The translations under genes and the position numbers were made by a program. Below are positions 30,842-39,924 of a stretch of 64,000 nucleotides of DNA, piece after piece. The notes below the pieces were generated by a model. The model ran no database searches and was not told where the DNA came from. It saw only the letters and a program-made list of their open reading frames with translations. Position 1 is the first letter of the stretch, and every line of letters starts with the position of its first letter. Source of the DNA: Methylobacterium sp. SyP6R (GTDB taxonomy: Bacteria; Pseudomonadota; Alphaproteobacteria; Rhizobiales; Beijerinckiaceae); contig NZ_JAAQRC020000001.1 of assembly GCF_019216885.1 (NCBI RefSeq), positions 5,881,501-5,945,500 on the forward strand, read 5' to 3'.

Positions 30842-31343
30842 CGATCGACCTCATCGTATAAATTACAAACTATTCAACCATGCGACGCCATCACCTGCGC
30901 CGACCCGTTTCTAAGATCGAGAGATTTCGAAATAATTACGAACGGAAGACCAACAAAATTTTGCTATTTTCATATTTGTGCAATGAAAGGAGGTGCGGGC
31001 GCGGACGACTTCGGGTATCGGTAGGAATGAAATCTTCACCGGGCGTTGCACCTTCGCCCCCCACGGCGCCGTGAGCCGGGCCGGGTTCGGCCCGGCGCAC
31101 CGGGAGACGGCGGAGCGCCGGGGCGGCGACCGTTTCGTGAAGCCGGCTTCGTCTCGGATCGTCGCCGTACAGGGATCGACGACAGCCGCCCCCCGGGTGC
31201 CGTTCCCGGTCCGCCGGACGCGCGCCACCGCCGACACCAGGGCGGTGTTCGGGTTGGCGGGCACGCCCTACGCCGTGCCGCGCGCCCCCCGGGCAGGAAC
31301 GGCGGGAGAACGAGGAGCCGATCCTGCGGGCCTCGTGGGGCGC
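30842..31343. other. Intergenic region, AT-rich on the left
   Basis: 30842-30995 is AT-rich, unlike the surrounding DNA, and should hold the promoter of the minus-strand operon. From 31040 to 31343 the DNA is GC-rich with open frames on several strands, but none has a start, codon pattern or motif that I can defend. Confidence 0.5.
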
Positions 31344-32024
31344 CTACTCCACCCCGGCCGGGGGCTTCAGCGTCGCGCCGATGCGCGAGGAGACGATCAC
31401 CGCCTGAGTGCGGCTCTCGACACCGAGCTTCTGCAGGATCGCCGAGACGTGGGCTTTGACGGTCGCCTCCGAGACGCCGAGCTCGTAGGCGATCTGCTTG
31501 TTGAGCAGGCCTTCCGAGAGCATCATCAGCACCCGCACCTGCTGCGGCGTCAGGGTGCCGAGGCGGCGCATCAGGTCGGCCGTCTCCTTGTCCTCGGAGG
31601 CCGACAATTCGATGTCGGGCGGCGACCAGTGGCCGCCGGCGAGCACCTGGCCGATCGCTTCGCCGATGCGGTCGACCTCGAGGGATTTCGGGATGAAGCC
31701 GGCGGCGCCGAAATCGAGGGCGCGGCGGATCACCACCGGGTCCTCGTTGGCCGAGACGATCACCACGGGGATCGCCGGGTGCTGCGCCCGCAGATAGATC
31801 AGGCCGGAGAAGCCCTGCACCCCCGGCATCGTCAGATCGAGGAGCACGAGGTCGATCTCGGGCTCGTCATCGAGGATCCTGGTCAGCGGTTCGAGCCCGC
31901 TCGCCTCGAGGATCCGGGCGCCGGGCAGGATCGCCGTCACGGCGCCGCGCAGGGCACCGCGAAAGAGCGGGTGGTCGTCCGCGACGACGATGGTGGTCTC
32001 GGAACCCAACGCACTCCCCGCCAC
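31344..32024 (-). CDS. NarL/LuxR-type response regulator
   Basis: A 226-residue two-component regulator. The receiver domain has acidic residues D16 and D17 in VVADDHPLF, phospho-acceptor D63 in LVLLDLTMPG, and a conserved lysine in GFIPKS. The C-terminal LuxR helix-turn-helix is LTPQQVRVLMMLSEGLLNKQIAYELGVSEATVKAHVSAIL. The GTG start at 32024 is supported by AAGGAG ten bases upstream. No histidine kinase is adjacent. Confidence 0.85.
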   Translation of the reverse strand: MAGSALGSETTIVVADDHPLFRGALRGAVTAILPGARILEASGLEPLTRILDDEPEIDLVLLDLTMPGVQGFSGLIYLRAQHPAIPVVIVSANEDPVVIRRALDFGAAGFIPKSLEVDRIGEAIGQVLAGGHWSPPDIELSASEDKETADLMRRLGTLTPQQVRVLMMLSEGLLNKQIAYELGVSEATVKAHVSAILQKLGVESRTQAVIVSSRIGATLKPPAGVE

Positions 32025-32193
32025 GGCACGCGCGCTCCTTGGCGCCTCTCGGCCTACTTCTTTTGTCTCTATAGCTTTTTTTGGCGGGCTTGAAACCGGA
32101 GGCTGTGCGTTCTCCACGCCGGCAACGCGGCCGGCGGAGTGCTTAGGACGGGACGGCGGCGGGGCGGGCCCCGCCGAATGCCGCGTACCGGGA

Positions 32194-32454
32194 TCAGTCG
32201 AGCGCGCCGGTGAGGGCGGCCGCGGCCGGCTCGACATAGCCCCGCGCGATGAGTTCGGGCTGGGGCGCGGTCCGCCGACGAGCGGCCGGGACCGGCTGCG
32301 GCGTCGTGGTCAGCTCCGCCTGGGGCCGCACGGCCGCGGTGTCGCGGGCCATCTCGCGCATGATGGGCGGGAAGACGGTGACGGCAGCGGAACGATCCTG
32401 CGCATTCGCCGGCCAAGCGCTGAGGGCGAGGAGAGAAATTGCAAAATACTTCAT
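32194..32454 (-). CDS. Small secreted hypothetical protein
   Basis: An 86-residue product starting MKYFAISLLALSAWPANA, a clear signal peptide. The mature part is Pro/Ala/Thr-rich without motifs. Probably periplasmic. Upstream DNA (32455-32600) is AT-rich and probably holds its promoter. Confidence 0.6.
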   Translation of the reverse strand: MKYFAISLLALSAWPANAQDRSAAVTVFPPIMREMARDTAAVRPQAELTTTPQPVPAARRRTAPQPELIARGYVEPAAAALTGALD

Positions 32455-32950
32455 GGCTGATCTCACTGCGATGCAGGTCAAATCGATGCTTTCTATTAAA
32501 TAATCATAAAATCTTTTGCACCGCAACATGAAATATAAGACATGGGGATCGGCCGATTTCGATTGTCGATAACGGCGGGCGGTCGATGATTTTAGCGGTT
32601 TCTGGCGTCGATACGGCATAGAAGACGCACCACGAACTTCAGATCATCGATCGATCAGTGGGCACTCTTGCGAGTATCGTCGCGCGGATCGTGTGCATCG
32701 CACACAGGATTGTGCGGGACAGGAAGAGGCCGACCACGTGCGGTCGACCCGCCGTCGCGGGACATGCACAGGGGAAAGACGTGGCGGCGGCGGATTCGAC
32801 CGAGCGGGCTGACACCGGCGCGGGACACGATCCGGGCGGTCCCCGCACCGCTCGCGCCGACCGCACGGGAGCGGTCGGCGAGGATGCGATATTTCCCGGT
32901 CGGTGCCGGGCCCCGACGCGGCGCAGCGGCGCATCCGCGAACCGGATGCG
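32455..32950. other. Intergenic stretch without a supported gene
   Basis: The first 150 bases are AT-rich (promoter of the secreted-protein gene). The remainder is GC-rich with several overlapping open frames that carry no motif. It ends at repeat B copy 2. Confidence 0.5.
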
Positions 32951-33058
32951 TCATACGCTTTCCGATTGATCGCTTCGCGATGCGGAAAGCGACTTCGCTC
33001 AGGCGCCGCGCGGGCTGATGATACGAAATCCGGAAGTGATCTTCCGGATTTCGTATCA
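32951..33058. repeat. Palindromic repeat family B, copy 2
   Basis: 108 bp, almost identical to 19991-20117, ending in the same perfect 18-bp stem with a TGAT loop. It lies downstream of yjbQ and shows the element without an adjoining IS110 insertion. Confidence 0.88.
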
Positions 33059-33096
33059 TCCGGCCCGTGACCCAACCCTCGACCGTCTTCCGCCGG

Positions 33097-33267
33097 TCAG
33101 GTGCCGACGAGGTGCAGCACGATCTCGCGCCGATGCGGCCGGTCGCGATGCTCGATCAGGTAGATCCCCTGCCAGGTGCCGAGCGCCAGCCCGCCCTCGA
33201 CCAGCGGAATCGTCAGCGCCGCATCGGTGAGCATGGTGCGGATATGGGCCGGCATGTCGTCCGGCCC
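33097..33267 (-). pseudogene. yjbQ: 3' part of yjbQ, separated by the island
   Basis: Encodes the C-terminal 56 residues, GPDDMPAHIRTMLTDAALTIP...LALGTWQGIYLIEHRDR, the signature end of the YjbQ/UPF0047 (secondary thiamine-phosphate synthase) family. The reading frame continues to the left end of the island as unrelated residues. The missing 94 codons are at 51810-52091; joining GAG (51810-51812) to GGG (33265-33267) restores the frame. Confidence 0.92.
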
Positions 33268-33293
33268 CTCGCTATCGTACCGATTGCAAAGAC
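33268..33293. other. Left attachment site (attL) of the island
   Basis: Shared CTCG (33268-33271) with central TC at 33269-33270. After 8 bases comes the arm ACCGATTGCAAAGAC (33279-33293). This arm is the inverted partner (14 of 15) of the arm at the right end, also 8 bases from its TC. Confidence 0.9.
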
Positions 33294-33613
33294 CAGACCA
33301 CGACCGACCATAAACGGAAAATGAATCCCGCAAGTCCCTGACCTATCTGCGCTTTCCGAAAAGGGGCGTTGACGGGATGCCGTCGTTCGCGTCAGCGTTC
33401 GCGCTCGCGTCGGGCCCCGCGCCCGGCTGAGAAATCGTGGAACGCGAAGACACGCGACCATAACGAAAAGCCCCAGCTTGCCGGCTGGGGCTCTCGTTGT
33501 TGAGGCATAATAGGGGTCTGTTGCTCCCCCTACATGCCTCAGCCGCCCCCGAAGGTCAATAGACCGGCGGACGATGGTGCTTGGCCTCGCCACAGGGTAA
33601 AGGTCGAGGACTA
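33294..33613. other. Left-end leader of the island with two hairpins
   Basis: AGCCCCAGC (33469-33477) pairs with GCTGGGGCT (33484-33492); on the minus strand it is followed by TTTTCGTT, so it could end leftward transcription. A second hairpin pairs TGAGGCAT (33501-33508) with ATGCCTCA (33534-33541) and, inside, TAGGGG with CCCCTA (33511-33516 with 33527-33532). A mirror of the recombinase promoter (TTGCAA, 18 bases, CATAAA) begins at 33285. No gene is seen. Confidence 0.5.
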
Positions 33614-34825
33614 GTGCCGAGAATAATATCGACATCGCGACCCGACGCGCGCGTTAATACGACGCTTCTGGCGGATGTCTTGAAGATTGACCCGCTCACC
33701 TCTCACTCCTTCTGCCTGCCCGTCGTCTCTGTTCTCAAGACTATCTTCGCCAGCAAGCAGGGTCCGACTCTGCATCAGGCGAAGATCGACGCGACGCGCT
33801 CGTACGAGGACTTCCAGGGCTTCGTGCGCGGATTCCAGGCCGAGATGGTCTACCCCTCCCCTCAGGCGTCGAAGGTCGAATCCTACGGCTGGACGCCGGT
33901 GGCGTTCGAGGCCGGCTACTGGACGTCGAAGTCGCGACCGGATGCCACGCCGAAATGGGGGACGTGGCGGGTCGGATCAGCCTCGACCGGCCGGATTACG
34001 CTCCTCTACGGCGACATCGACAACGATGGCGAGGGTGAGTGGGTGACGGTCGAGGACGTGGTCGAGGCCCTGACGGCGCTCGGCCTCTCGCACCTCGTCT
34101 ACACCTCGTACTCCCACCTCCGGAAGGAGGCGGGCAAGCACAAGATCCGCTTCATCACCCCGATCTCGCGGCCGATGAGCTACGACGAAGCCCGCCAGAT
34201 CGCGCTCGTGTTCCATGAGGTGTTCCGGCGGCAGGCGGACCTCTCAATCTACGATCCCGGCGACTTCCTGTACGGGCCTCCTCACGGCGGGGTGATCACG
34301 GCGTGGACGGAGGGTCTGAGCCTCGACGTTGATGGGGCGCTGGGCCTCTACGAATCTCTCGACGGCGACACCAAGGCGCTCATCCACCCCACGAGCGCCG
34401 CGCCGGCCCGCCCCCTCACCCCGGAGGAGGCGAAGGCCGCTCTCGAAGCATCGCGCGACGCCTCAATCCGCCAGGACATCTCGATTCGTAATCCGGCGGT
34501 GTTCAACCCGCGCTGGTTCTCGGACCTCTACGGGCTTTCCAAAGGAGGATCGCACAGCCAGACCCTCCTCTCCGTCCTCACGAAAGTTTACGTGAAGACC
34601 AATTACTCGCTCTCGTTCGGAGAGTTGCGCTCTATCCAGCGGGAGTTGGACGCTGAGTGGGGCTTTTATTGTGATAGCAAGTACGGGAAAGCTAAAATGG
34701 AACGCGACGTGAAGAGTGTCTTGCGCTTCCGTGGCTCGCAATCGTTTAGTAATACTCACCCGAACACTTCGGATCGAGACAGGCTTGTTCAGAATAAACT
34801 TCGATCCCTCTCCAACAAGTTTTGA
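33614..34825 (+). CDS. Primase-like replication protein
   Basis: A 403-residue protein. The central part resembles an archaeo-eukaryotic primase/polymerase core: LLYGDIDNDGEGEW (acidic D-x-D pair, about 132-140), LVYTSYSH (about 163-170) and KHKIRFITPISRP (about 175-187). It would prime replication of the excised island. The GTG at 33614 is chosen over a TTG at 33581 because AAGG and GAGGA lie just upstream. The 3' end is AT-richer than the rest. The helicase gene follows 41 bases later. Confidence 0.68.
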   Translation: MPRIISTSRPDARVNTTLLADVLKIDPLTSHSFCLPVVSVLKTIFASKQGPTLHQAKIDATRSYEDFQGFVRGFQAEMVYPSPQASKVESYGWTPVAFEAGYWTSKSRPDATPKWGTWRVGSASTGRITLLYGDIDNDGEGEWVTVEDVVEALTALGLSHLVYTSYSHLRKEAGKHKIRFITPISRPMSYDEARQIALVFHEVFRRQADLSIYDPGDFLYGPPHGGVITAWTEGLSLDVDGALGLYESLDGDTKALIHPTSAAPARPLTPEEAKAALEASRDASIRQDISIRNPAVFNPRWFSDLYGLSKGGSHSQTLLSVLTKVYVKTNYSLSFGELRSIQRELDAEWGFYCDSKYGKAKMERDVKSVLRFRGSQSFSNTHPNTSDRDRLVQNKLRSLSNKF

Positions 34826-34866
34826 CGGGAGGGTGGCTTGATTTGTATCAAGAAGGAATTATTGTC

Positions 34867-36423
34867 GTGACTGATTCTACATTCGAGTTCCGAAAGGCAC
34901 TCGCTCGCATCAATGCACTTCAGAAGGGTGTCATGATCGACAAACTCGAAGTGGCCGACCTCCTCGTGCTCGCGGACGGGGCTCGCATGGCGTCCGGGGC
35001 GGATTGGGCCGACCTGTGGACGGCCCTGTGCGAGCACACCGAGGCCAGGGACTTTGAGGCCGCGCGGCAAGTGCGCAAAAGCCGCGTCACTGCCGAACTC
35101 GGCGGTTACCCCTATTACGACCACGAACTGATCCCGCTGTGGCTGACGAAGCACGGCTACAGCATGACCTTCGACGGGAAGTTCGTGCGCGGTCCGCAGA
35201 CGGTCGATACCGATTACGTCTGGCGCAAGCTGCGCTCGTGGAACGCGCACCCAACGATCAAGCTCTTCGACAGCGAATCGCTCAAGGGCGCACTCCTGAA
35301 CTGGATGGACGAAGAACGCATCCGCCTCCTCGCGGATGCCCACGAGTTCGTGAAGTACGACGGCGAGGACGCCGACCACGCGAAACTGCGCCACTTCGTC
35401 GAGACCATCATCGCGCCCGACGAGGACCCGGTGCGGCACGAGCGCAACATCAAGGCCGCGATGATCGCGCTGCGCGCTTTCATGCATCGGGTGAAGTGCC
35501 ACCTCGCGGCTGCCGCCGGAATCTCGCACCCCAAGGGCCAGTTGTGGTGGCAGCACAAGAGCCACCTCATGCCGATCTTCTACGGCCCTCAGGGGGCGGG
35601 GAAGTCCACCGCCATCGATGCCCTGTGCGCATGGCTCGACGAGCGCTGCATGAAGGCCGGGGCCTCCTTCTCGATCGTGTCGCAGAACTCGGACCGCAGC
35701 CTCAACTACCAACTCTCCGTCATGCCCGTCATGGTTTTCGATGAAATGGCCGGCATCCAGAAGGCCGAGGTCGCGGACCTGAAGCGCACCATGATGGAAT
35801 CGACCCAAATGATGAGGCAGGCGTACGGGATCGGCGGGTCGCGCACCCTGGTCACCACCTTCATCGGGGCGTCCAACCGGTCGATCGAGCACAACATTCA
35901 GGATTCGACGGGTAGCCGGCGCTTTTACCAGATCGAAGTGCGGCCCGTGCCCCAGCACGAGATCGTCAACTTCGATTTCCTGGCGATGTGGCGGGCCGTG
36001 GATGAGAAAGCCGTCTCGCCCCAGCACGAGAGCACCGAGGCCAAGGAACTGATGGCCCTCGCTCAGGAGGAGCAGCGCTTCACCTCGCCGGTCGAGGACT
36101 GGCTCGCTTCCGAGAGCACCACCATCACCTACGGGCGTAAGAAGCAGGCGGCGGACTGGTACAAGGAGAGCTTCAGCCATTACATGAACGAGACCGCACC
36201 CGGCCAAGCCAAACACTGGTCCGCTAAGCGCCTCGCCGAGGAACTGCGCCGGATCGCCAAGGAGCGCCCCGAGCTTGGCGTGGACGCCGAGGTCGTGCGC
36301 GGGGCGGACGGCAGCCACAAGGGGTGGCGGTTCCGCCTCAAGCGCCCGCAGGACGACTACCCGAGCCGTTCGAAGGTGGTGGACATCGTCACCCGCCGGA
36401 CGGTGGAGAACGCCACCGAGTAG
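34867..36423 (+). CDS. P-loop helicase, VapE/SF3-like replication protein
   Basis: A 518-residue protein. Walker A is FYGPQGAGKSTAID (about 238-251), Walker B is PVMVFDEMAG (about 288-297), followed by a sensor-type GASNRSIE. The pattern matches virulence-associated E (VapE) and superfamily 3 helicases that accompany primases in satellites and plasmids. The C-terminal region looks like a winged helix (HWSAKRLAEELRRIA). The GTG start at 34867 has AAGGA nine bases upstream. Operon with the primase; a strong terminator follows. Confidence 0.8.
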   Translation: MTDSTFEFRKALARINALQKGVMIDKLEVADLLVLADGARMASGADWADLWTALCEHTEARDFEAARQVRKSRVTAELGGYPYYDHELIPLWLTKHGYSMTFDGKFVRGPQTVDTDYVWRKLRSWNAHPTIKLFDSESLKGALLNWMDEERIRLLADAHEFVKYDGEDADHAKLRHFVETIIAPDEDPVRHERNIKAAMIALRAFMHRVKCHLAAAAGISHPKGQLWWQHKSHLMPIFYGPQGAGKSTAIDALCAWLDERCMKAGASFSIVSQNSDRSLNYQLSVMPVMVFDEMAGIQKAEVADLKRTMMESTQMMRQAYGIGGSRTLVTTFIGASNRSIEHNIQDSTGSRRFYQIEVRPVPQHEIVNFDFLAMWRAVDEKAVSPQHESTEAKELMALAQEEQRFTSPVEDWLASESTTITYGRKKQAADWYKESFSHYMNETAPGQAKHWSAKRLAEELRRIAKERPELGVDAEVVRGADGSHKGWRFRLKRPQDDYPSRSKVVDIVTRRTVENATE

Positions 36424-36453
36424 TGGGCCACCCGCCGAAAACCCACTCCCGAA

Positions 36454-36486
36454 AGCCACTCCACCCGCCGTGGAGTGGCTTTTTTG
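36454..36486 (+). terminator. Intrinsic terminator of the primase-helicase operon
   Basis: A perfect 10-bp stem AGCCACTCCA / TGGAGTGGCT with a 7-base loop, followed by six T. It is 30 bases after the helicase stop. Confidence 0.92.
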
Positions 36487-37046
36487 CATCAGTGCGCCTT
36501 ACGCCACACACCAATCGTGGGCCAAGAATCGGTTTGGCGGGTGGGTCCGGTGGGTGCACAGTGGGTCACCCACTTTCGCTAACCCCTTCGTAACTCAGCA
36601 TCTTTCTCTATTTTAATGGGTTTAGTGGGTTTCTACACAAACTTCTGGAAAAGAAGGAGAGAGGGAGAGCTATAGGAGTGTGAGTTCCCACCCACTAAAC
36701 CCATTTTTTCACCCTCGCCTCCAGATCCACCACACGGCGGGTCGATCCCCCCACGCCGATCACAGATCCGGAACACGCCGAGACCCAGACCTAGGACCAC
36801 GCCCTCCCTTAGGGCTGGAGATCAGCCCGCGCACTACCCAAAATGCTCCGGCCCACAACCCCGGCCCGGCGTCAGCCTGTGGCTCTCGGATGCCTTCAGC
36901 CAATGGCTGACGTCCATCTTCGGCAAGGGCAAGACGAGGTGGCGACGTGGCAGCCCGACCGGCTGAGCCAGCGCCGGTTCGTCGTCGGCGACGTGGTCCC
37001 GCAGGATAGACTCATGCTCCGCATGGAATGGGGCGGGACGTTGGGC
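36487..37046. other. Origin-like non-coding region
   Basis: Between 36538 and 36578, GTGGGT occurs three times in direct orientation and once inverted (ACCCAC). Then ATGGGTTTAGTGGGT (36616-36630) and its perfect inverse (36690-36704) flank 59 purine-rich bases. The short GTGGGT unit recurs inside both arms. This combination of iteron-like repeats, an inverted repeat and AT-rich DNA beside replication genes is typical of replication origins. No gene is supported here. Confidence 0.5.
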
Positions 37047-37340
37047 TCACAGTCCTTCGCCACCCGGCTTCTTCGAACCCTTGCGCAGCGTCGGCCTGAA
37101 CCAGTCCGACCGGACGCTGTGAGCCAGAGCCGCCGCATGGGTCAGGCAGACCATCTGACTAGATGCCCCGATTCCCATCCCCTCAGGAACCGCCCTGAGG
37201 GGATCTTCGGCTTGTGTGGACCGCTCAAGGGCCTCACGCCCCTCCTTGAAGAGAATCCGCTCACGAGTCAGGAAATCGACCCTGGCCTCAAGCTCGGTGA
37301 TGTAGTCGGTCAGCGCCTCCAGTTCGATCTCGCTGATCAC
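37047..37340 (-). CDS. Small coiled-coil hypothetical protein
   Basis: A 97-residue product beginning VISEIELEALTDYITELEARVDFL, an amphipathic helix with heptad spacing, and a Lys/Gly-rich end. The GTG at 37340 follows the TAG of the upstream gene by one base with a G-rich ribosome site; an ATG at 37367 in frame would overlap that gene. Unknown function; probably translated together with the upstream gene. Confidence 0.55.
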   Translation of the reverse strand: MISEIELEALTDYITELEARVDFLTRERILFKEGREALERSTQAEDPLRAVPEGMGIGASSQMVCLTHAAALAHSVRSDWFRPTLRKGSKKPGGEGL

Positions 37341-37341
37341 T

Positions 37342-37971
37342 CTATCCCCCCGCGCACGCACGAGCATCCGCTTCAGCCTTCATAGCGGCTTCCTTCTTGG
37401 CGAGGTCGTACAGATTCGACGGGTCGTACCAACCGAACGCCTTGCGCCGGCCGGTGCCCTTTTCCGACCGCTGATCGTGCAGGAACCGTTCGGCCGAGAT
37501 CACACTACCGTTCAGCACCACGTGGCACTGCATTGGCCCCGACAACTCACGAGAGACCAAGGTAAACTGCGCCGGGTACCGCACATGCGACCGCCGATCC
37601 TCGATATGGCCCATCTTGACCCACGCCATGTCCGGATCAGCGGTCAGCCTCTCAGCCACCATGTGCATCTGAACGTAGAACGTGTGTTGACCAGCCGTCA
37701 GATAACCATCGGCCAGTTTCTCATGCGCCCACGTCAGCACCTGCTTCGGCGAGATCAACTGCACCACCCGCTTCCAGTACGGCCGATACAGATTCAGCCG
37801 ACCCTCACAATACACCTCCAACATCATCGTGTGCTGAGATTTCCCCCGACCCGGATTCTCCCCGTTATCAAAAAACTGAAACTGCATGGCCTGAATCACG
37901 TCCTTGCTCGGACACGGAGGCAAAGGCCCCCTTCCCGCCTCTCCCAACTTCTTCGCCTTCTTGATTGACAC
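37342..37971 (-). CDS. Hypothetical island protein
   Basis: A 209-residue protein read from GTG at 37971 with GAGG five bases upstream and AT-rich promoter-like DNA beyond. The sequence (VIQAMQFQFFDNGENPGRGKSQHTMMLEVY) is not one I recognise. It is mixed alpha/beta, has no membrane segment and has an Ala/Lys-rich C-terminal helix. Its leftward orientation opposes the replication operon, so it may be part of a separate regulatory or structural unit of the island. Confidence 0.65.
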   Translation of the reverse strand: MSIKKAKKLGEAGRGPLPPCPSKDVIQAMQFQFFDNGENPGRGKSQHTMMLEVYCEGRLNLYRPYWKRVVQLISPKQVLTWAHEKLADGYLTAGQHTFYVQMHMVAERLTADPDMAWVKMGHIEDRRSHVRYPAQFTLVSRELSGPMQCHVVLNGSVISAERFLHDQRSEKGTGRRKAFGWYDPSNLYDLAKKEAAMKAEADARACAGG

Positions 37972-38263
37972 GAAAACCTCACTTAGTACAATTGATATTC
38001 ATAGAATACATGCGCGAACTTACGGAAGCAAATTCATTCTGATTGTTTAAGTCTCTTCTTCTAAGAAAAAGAAAACAATGTTGTATATACAATGAGAATA
38101 GACCCATTTTCGCTGGCGCTCAATGGGAGACAACGAACTTCGCGTCCGCTCAGTTCGAGACTAACGGAGTCTTCGCGTCAATGGCCTCGCATTTCCAGGT
38201 AAGCGAGATGTGCTCAGGACTCGACGATCTTACAGCTTCGCTGCTCGCTCGCCTCCCCCTCGC

Positions 38264-38542
38264 TCAATTCGAAATCCGAGGCCGATGCTCAGGACTCAAG
38301 GTAGAGAGCGATTCGGGCGGCGAGGATAGAGAGTGGCGGCGGCGGGGGCAGGGAGCGACCGGCGAATCAGTGCCACGAAACACCACCTGAAGTGCCCAAG
38401 CACCGGCGGTTCTGACGTTGGGGCTGATGGAGGCCGAAAACACGCGCGACATGCCGTTGGTCGTCACCGGCTCGGTACCCATGTCGATCAGGTAGACATT
38501 GAAGCCCGCGGCCTTGAACTCGTCGGCCTGCGTCAAAGCCAT
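38264..38542 (-). pseudogene. Remnant of a serine resolvase
   Basis: The N-terminal portion of this frame reads ADEFKAAGFNVYLIDMGTEP, then VTTNGMSRVF, which resembles the middle of the resolvase catalytic domain, where a helix is followed by a beta strand and TP.G..FF. There is no Tyr-x-R-x-S start and no DNA-binding end, and the last third reads as unrelated Arg/Ser/Pro-rich sequence. Hence a broken copy. The surrounding 37972-38645 holds no other gene I trust. Confidence 0.4.
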
Positions 38543-38645
38543 GAATCAGGCATGCCGTTTCGTGCCTTATTAGCCGTTTACCATTCGGAAAATTTCCGCC
38601 AACATGGGAATGTTGACATTCTAGCTCAAGCTTAGGGTTGTTGCG

Positions 38646-39674
38646 ATGAAATCCGACCTGGGACTTCAAGGTATTGTCAATGATATTACCTCCTTAGCGA
38701 GCGATCTTGCAAACTCTGACCATGATGAGTATCGTCATAGAGATATTAGCAGAACGGCCTTTTTATCATTTCTGACCAAAGTATCCCATGTAGTAGAACA
38801 GGCGTTTCGAGAGATACTGATTATTTTCATCGAGGTGAAAATGCTCACACCAGAAACAGTTCGCCATGATCGGCTGGATAGCCTGCGGAGAGATGTAAAG
38901 AATATATTAAACAGAAGTCATTATCGAGATGCCGAGGAAATTTGTAGCCGATTGGCCCACTTACGCGAATATTATGATACACATTTTCATCGGTATTTGC
39001 AGTTAGATAGCAGATCATACGGTTTGTTAGGGCTTCTTAACGAGCGAGAGTCGCGCATCATCTATCTAATCGAATCGGCGGTGAGACAAATAGAATACAA
39101 TCTTGATAATATAAATGGAAGTGATCCGTATTTGCTCCAAAGGCTGACTCGTGAGGCTTCTGATCACGTCACTTCTCTGAAAAAAGAATTGCGAATTTTA
39201 AGTGATTTCACTAATCAGGTTCTTGGATTGAGTGGACTGCCGGGACTCTTGGAGTTGATGAGCGACGGCGTAGTTCGCCCTACCATATATAATGATGATA
39301 GGTCTGTCACATTCAAAAGTTGGAGCAGAGACATGTCGAAAAATTACAATGTCGGACAGGGTGTAATTCTAGCTGATAATGCGAAAGCGCGAGATGTAAA
39401 CGCGGCCCAAAATATATCATATTCGATTGACGATTTTTCCGCTTTAAAATCGGAACTTGCAAAGCTGCGAAAAGCGATGAAGGAAGCGTCTGACGACGCG
39501 GAGCATGATGCAGCGATTGGCTTCGTTGCCATAGCAGAGACTGCGGCTTCCAAAAAAGATGCGATTGGAATGTCGGAAGCATTGGGAAAAGCCGGCCGTT
39601 GGTCCTTGGATATTGCGCAAAAAATAGGCGTAAACATCGCAGCTAAAGCTATTGAGTCTTCAATGGGACTTTGA
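38646..39674 (+). CDS. AT-rich hypothetical protein, candidate defence or signalling component
   Basis: A 342-residue protein coded by DNA much richer in A+T than its surroundings. Residues 1-200 are almost entirely helical with charged heptads. After a short beta-like stretch (VRPTIYNDDRSVTFKSW, NYNVGQGVILADNAKARDV), the last 90 residues form an Ala/Lys-rich helical module (ELAKLRKAMKEASDDAEHDA, AKAIESSMGL). I recall this C-terminal module at the ends of assorted bacterial proteins of unknown function. No enzyme motif is visible. Confidence 0.75.
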   Translation: MKSDLGLQGIVNDITSLASDLANSDHDEYRHRDISRTAFLSFLTKVSHVVEQAFREILIIFIEVKMLTPETVRHDRLDSLRRDVKNILNRSHYRDAEEICSRLAHLREYYDTHFHRYLQLDSRSYGLLGLLNERESRIIYLIESAVRQIEYNLDNINGSDPYLLQRLTREASDHVTSLKKELRILSDFTNQVLGLSGLPGLLELMSDGVVRPTIYNDDRSVTFKSWSRDMSKNYNVGQGVILADNAKARDVNAAQNISYSIDDFSALKSELAKLRKAMKEASDDAEHDAAIGFVAIAETAASKKDAIGMSEALGKAGRWSLDIAQKIGVNIAAKAIESSMGL

Positions 39675-39924
39675 ATTAGGGAAATGTATATCACATCTAT
39701 GCGCGAACAATAATCGCACGCCAAGCGCGATTTAATTACCAAAAACTTTTATATATGATTTCATCGTAGAAAACTTGCACTACAGTGACAAGTGCTCGGT
39801 ACCGTGTCTGGTTTGAGTATGCCTTTTGTAAACCACATGCTTGGTTGGTCTAGAAAATCGTATTGACCATCTAAAACAGACTGGTATCATATGAACCATT
39901 CAAAATGAACCGATGGGCTCTTTG

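Noticed and set aside
33501..33541. Hairpin near the left island end as a tRNA gene used as an integration target
   Set aside because: There is no cloverleaf, anticodon arm or CCA-ready acceptor stem, and the target gene is clearly yjbQ.
36540..36704. GTGGGT repeats as a CRISPR array
   Set aside because: The repeats are six bases long, irregularly spaced and lack uniform spacers. An origin-type iteron set is a better reading.
36843..37385. 180-codon plus-strand frame opposite the coiled-coil gene
   Set aside because: It is antisense to two minus-strand genes with coupled start/stop spacing and better residue composition.
38043..38390. 115-codon plus-strand frame upstream of the AT-rich gene
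   Set aside because: Mixed composition across an AT-rich/GC-rich boundary, no motif and no ribosome site. It overlaps a more convincing resolvase remnant on the other strand.
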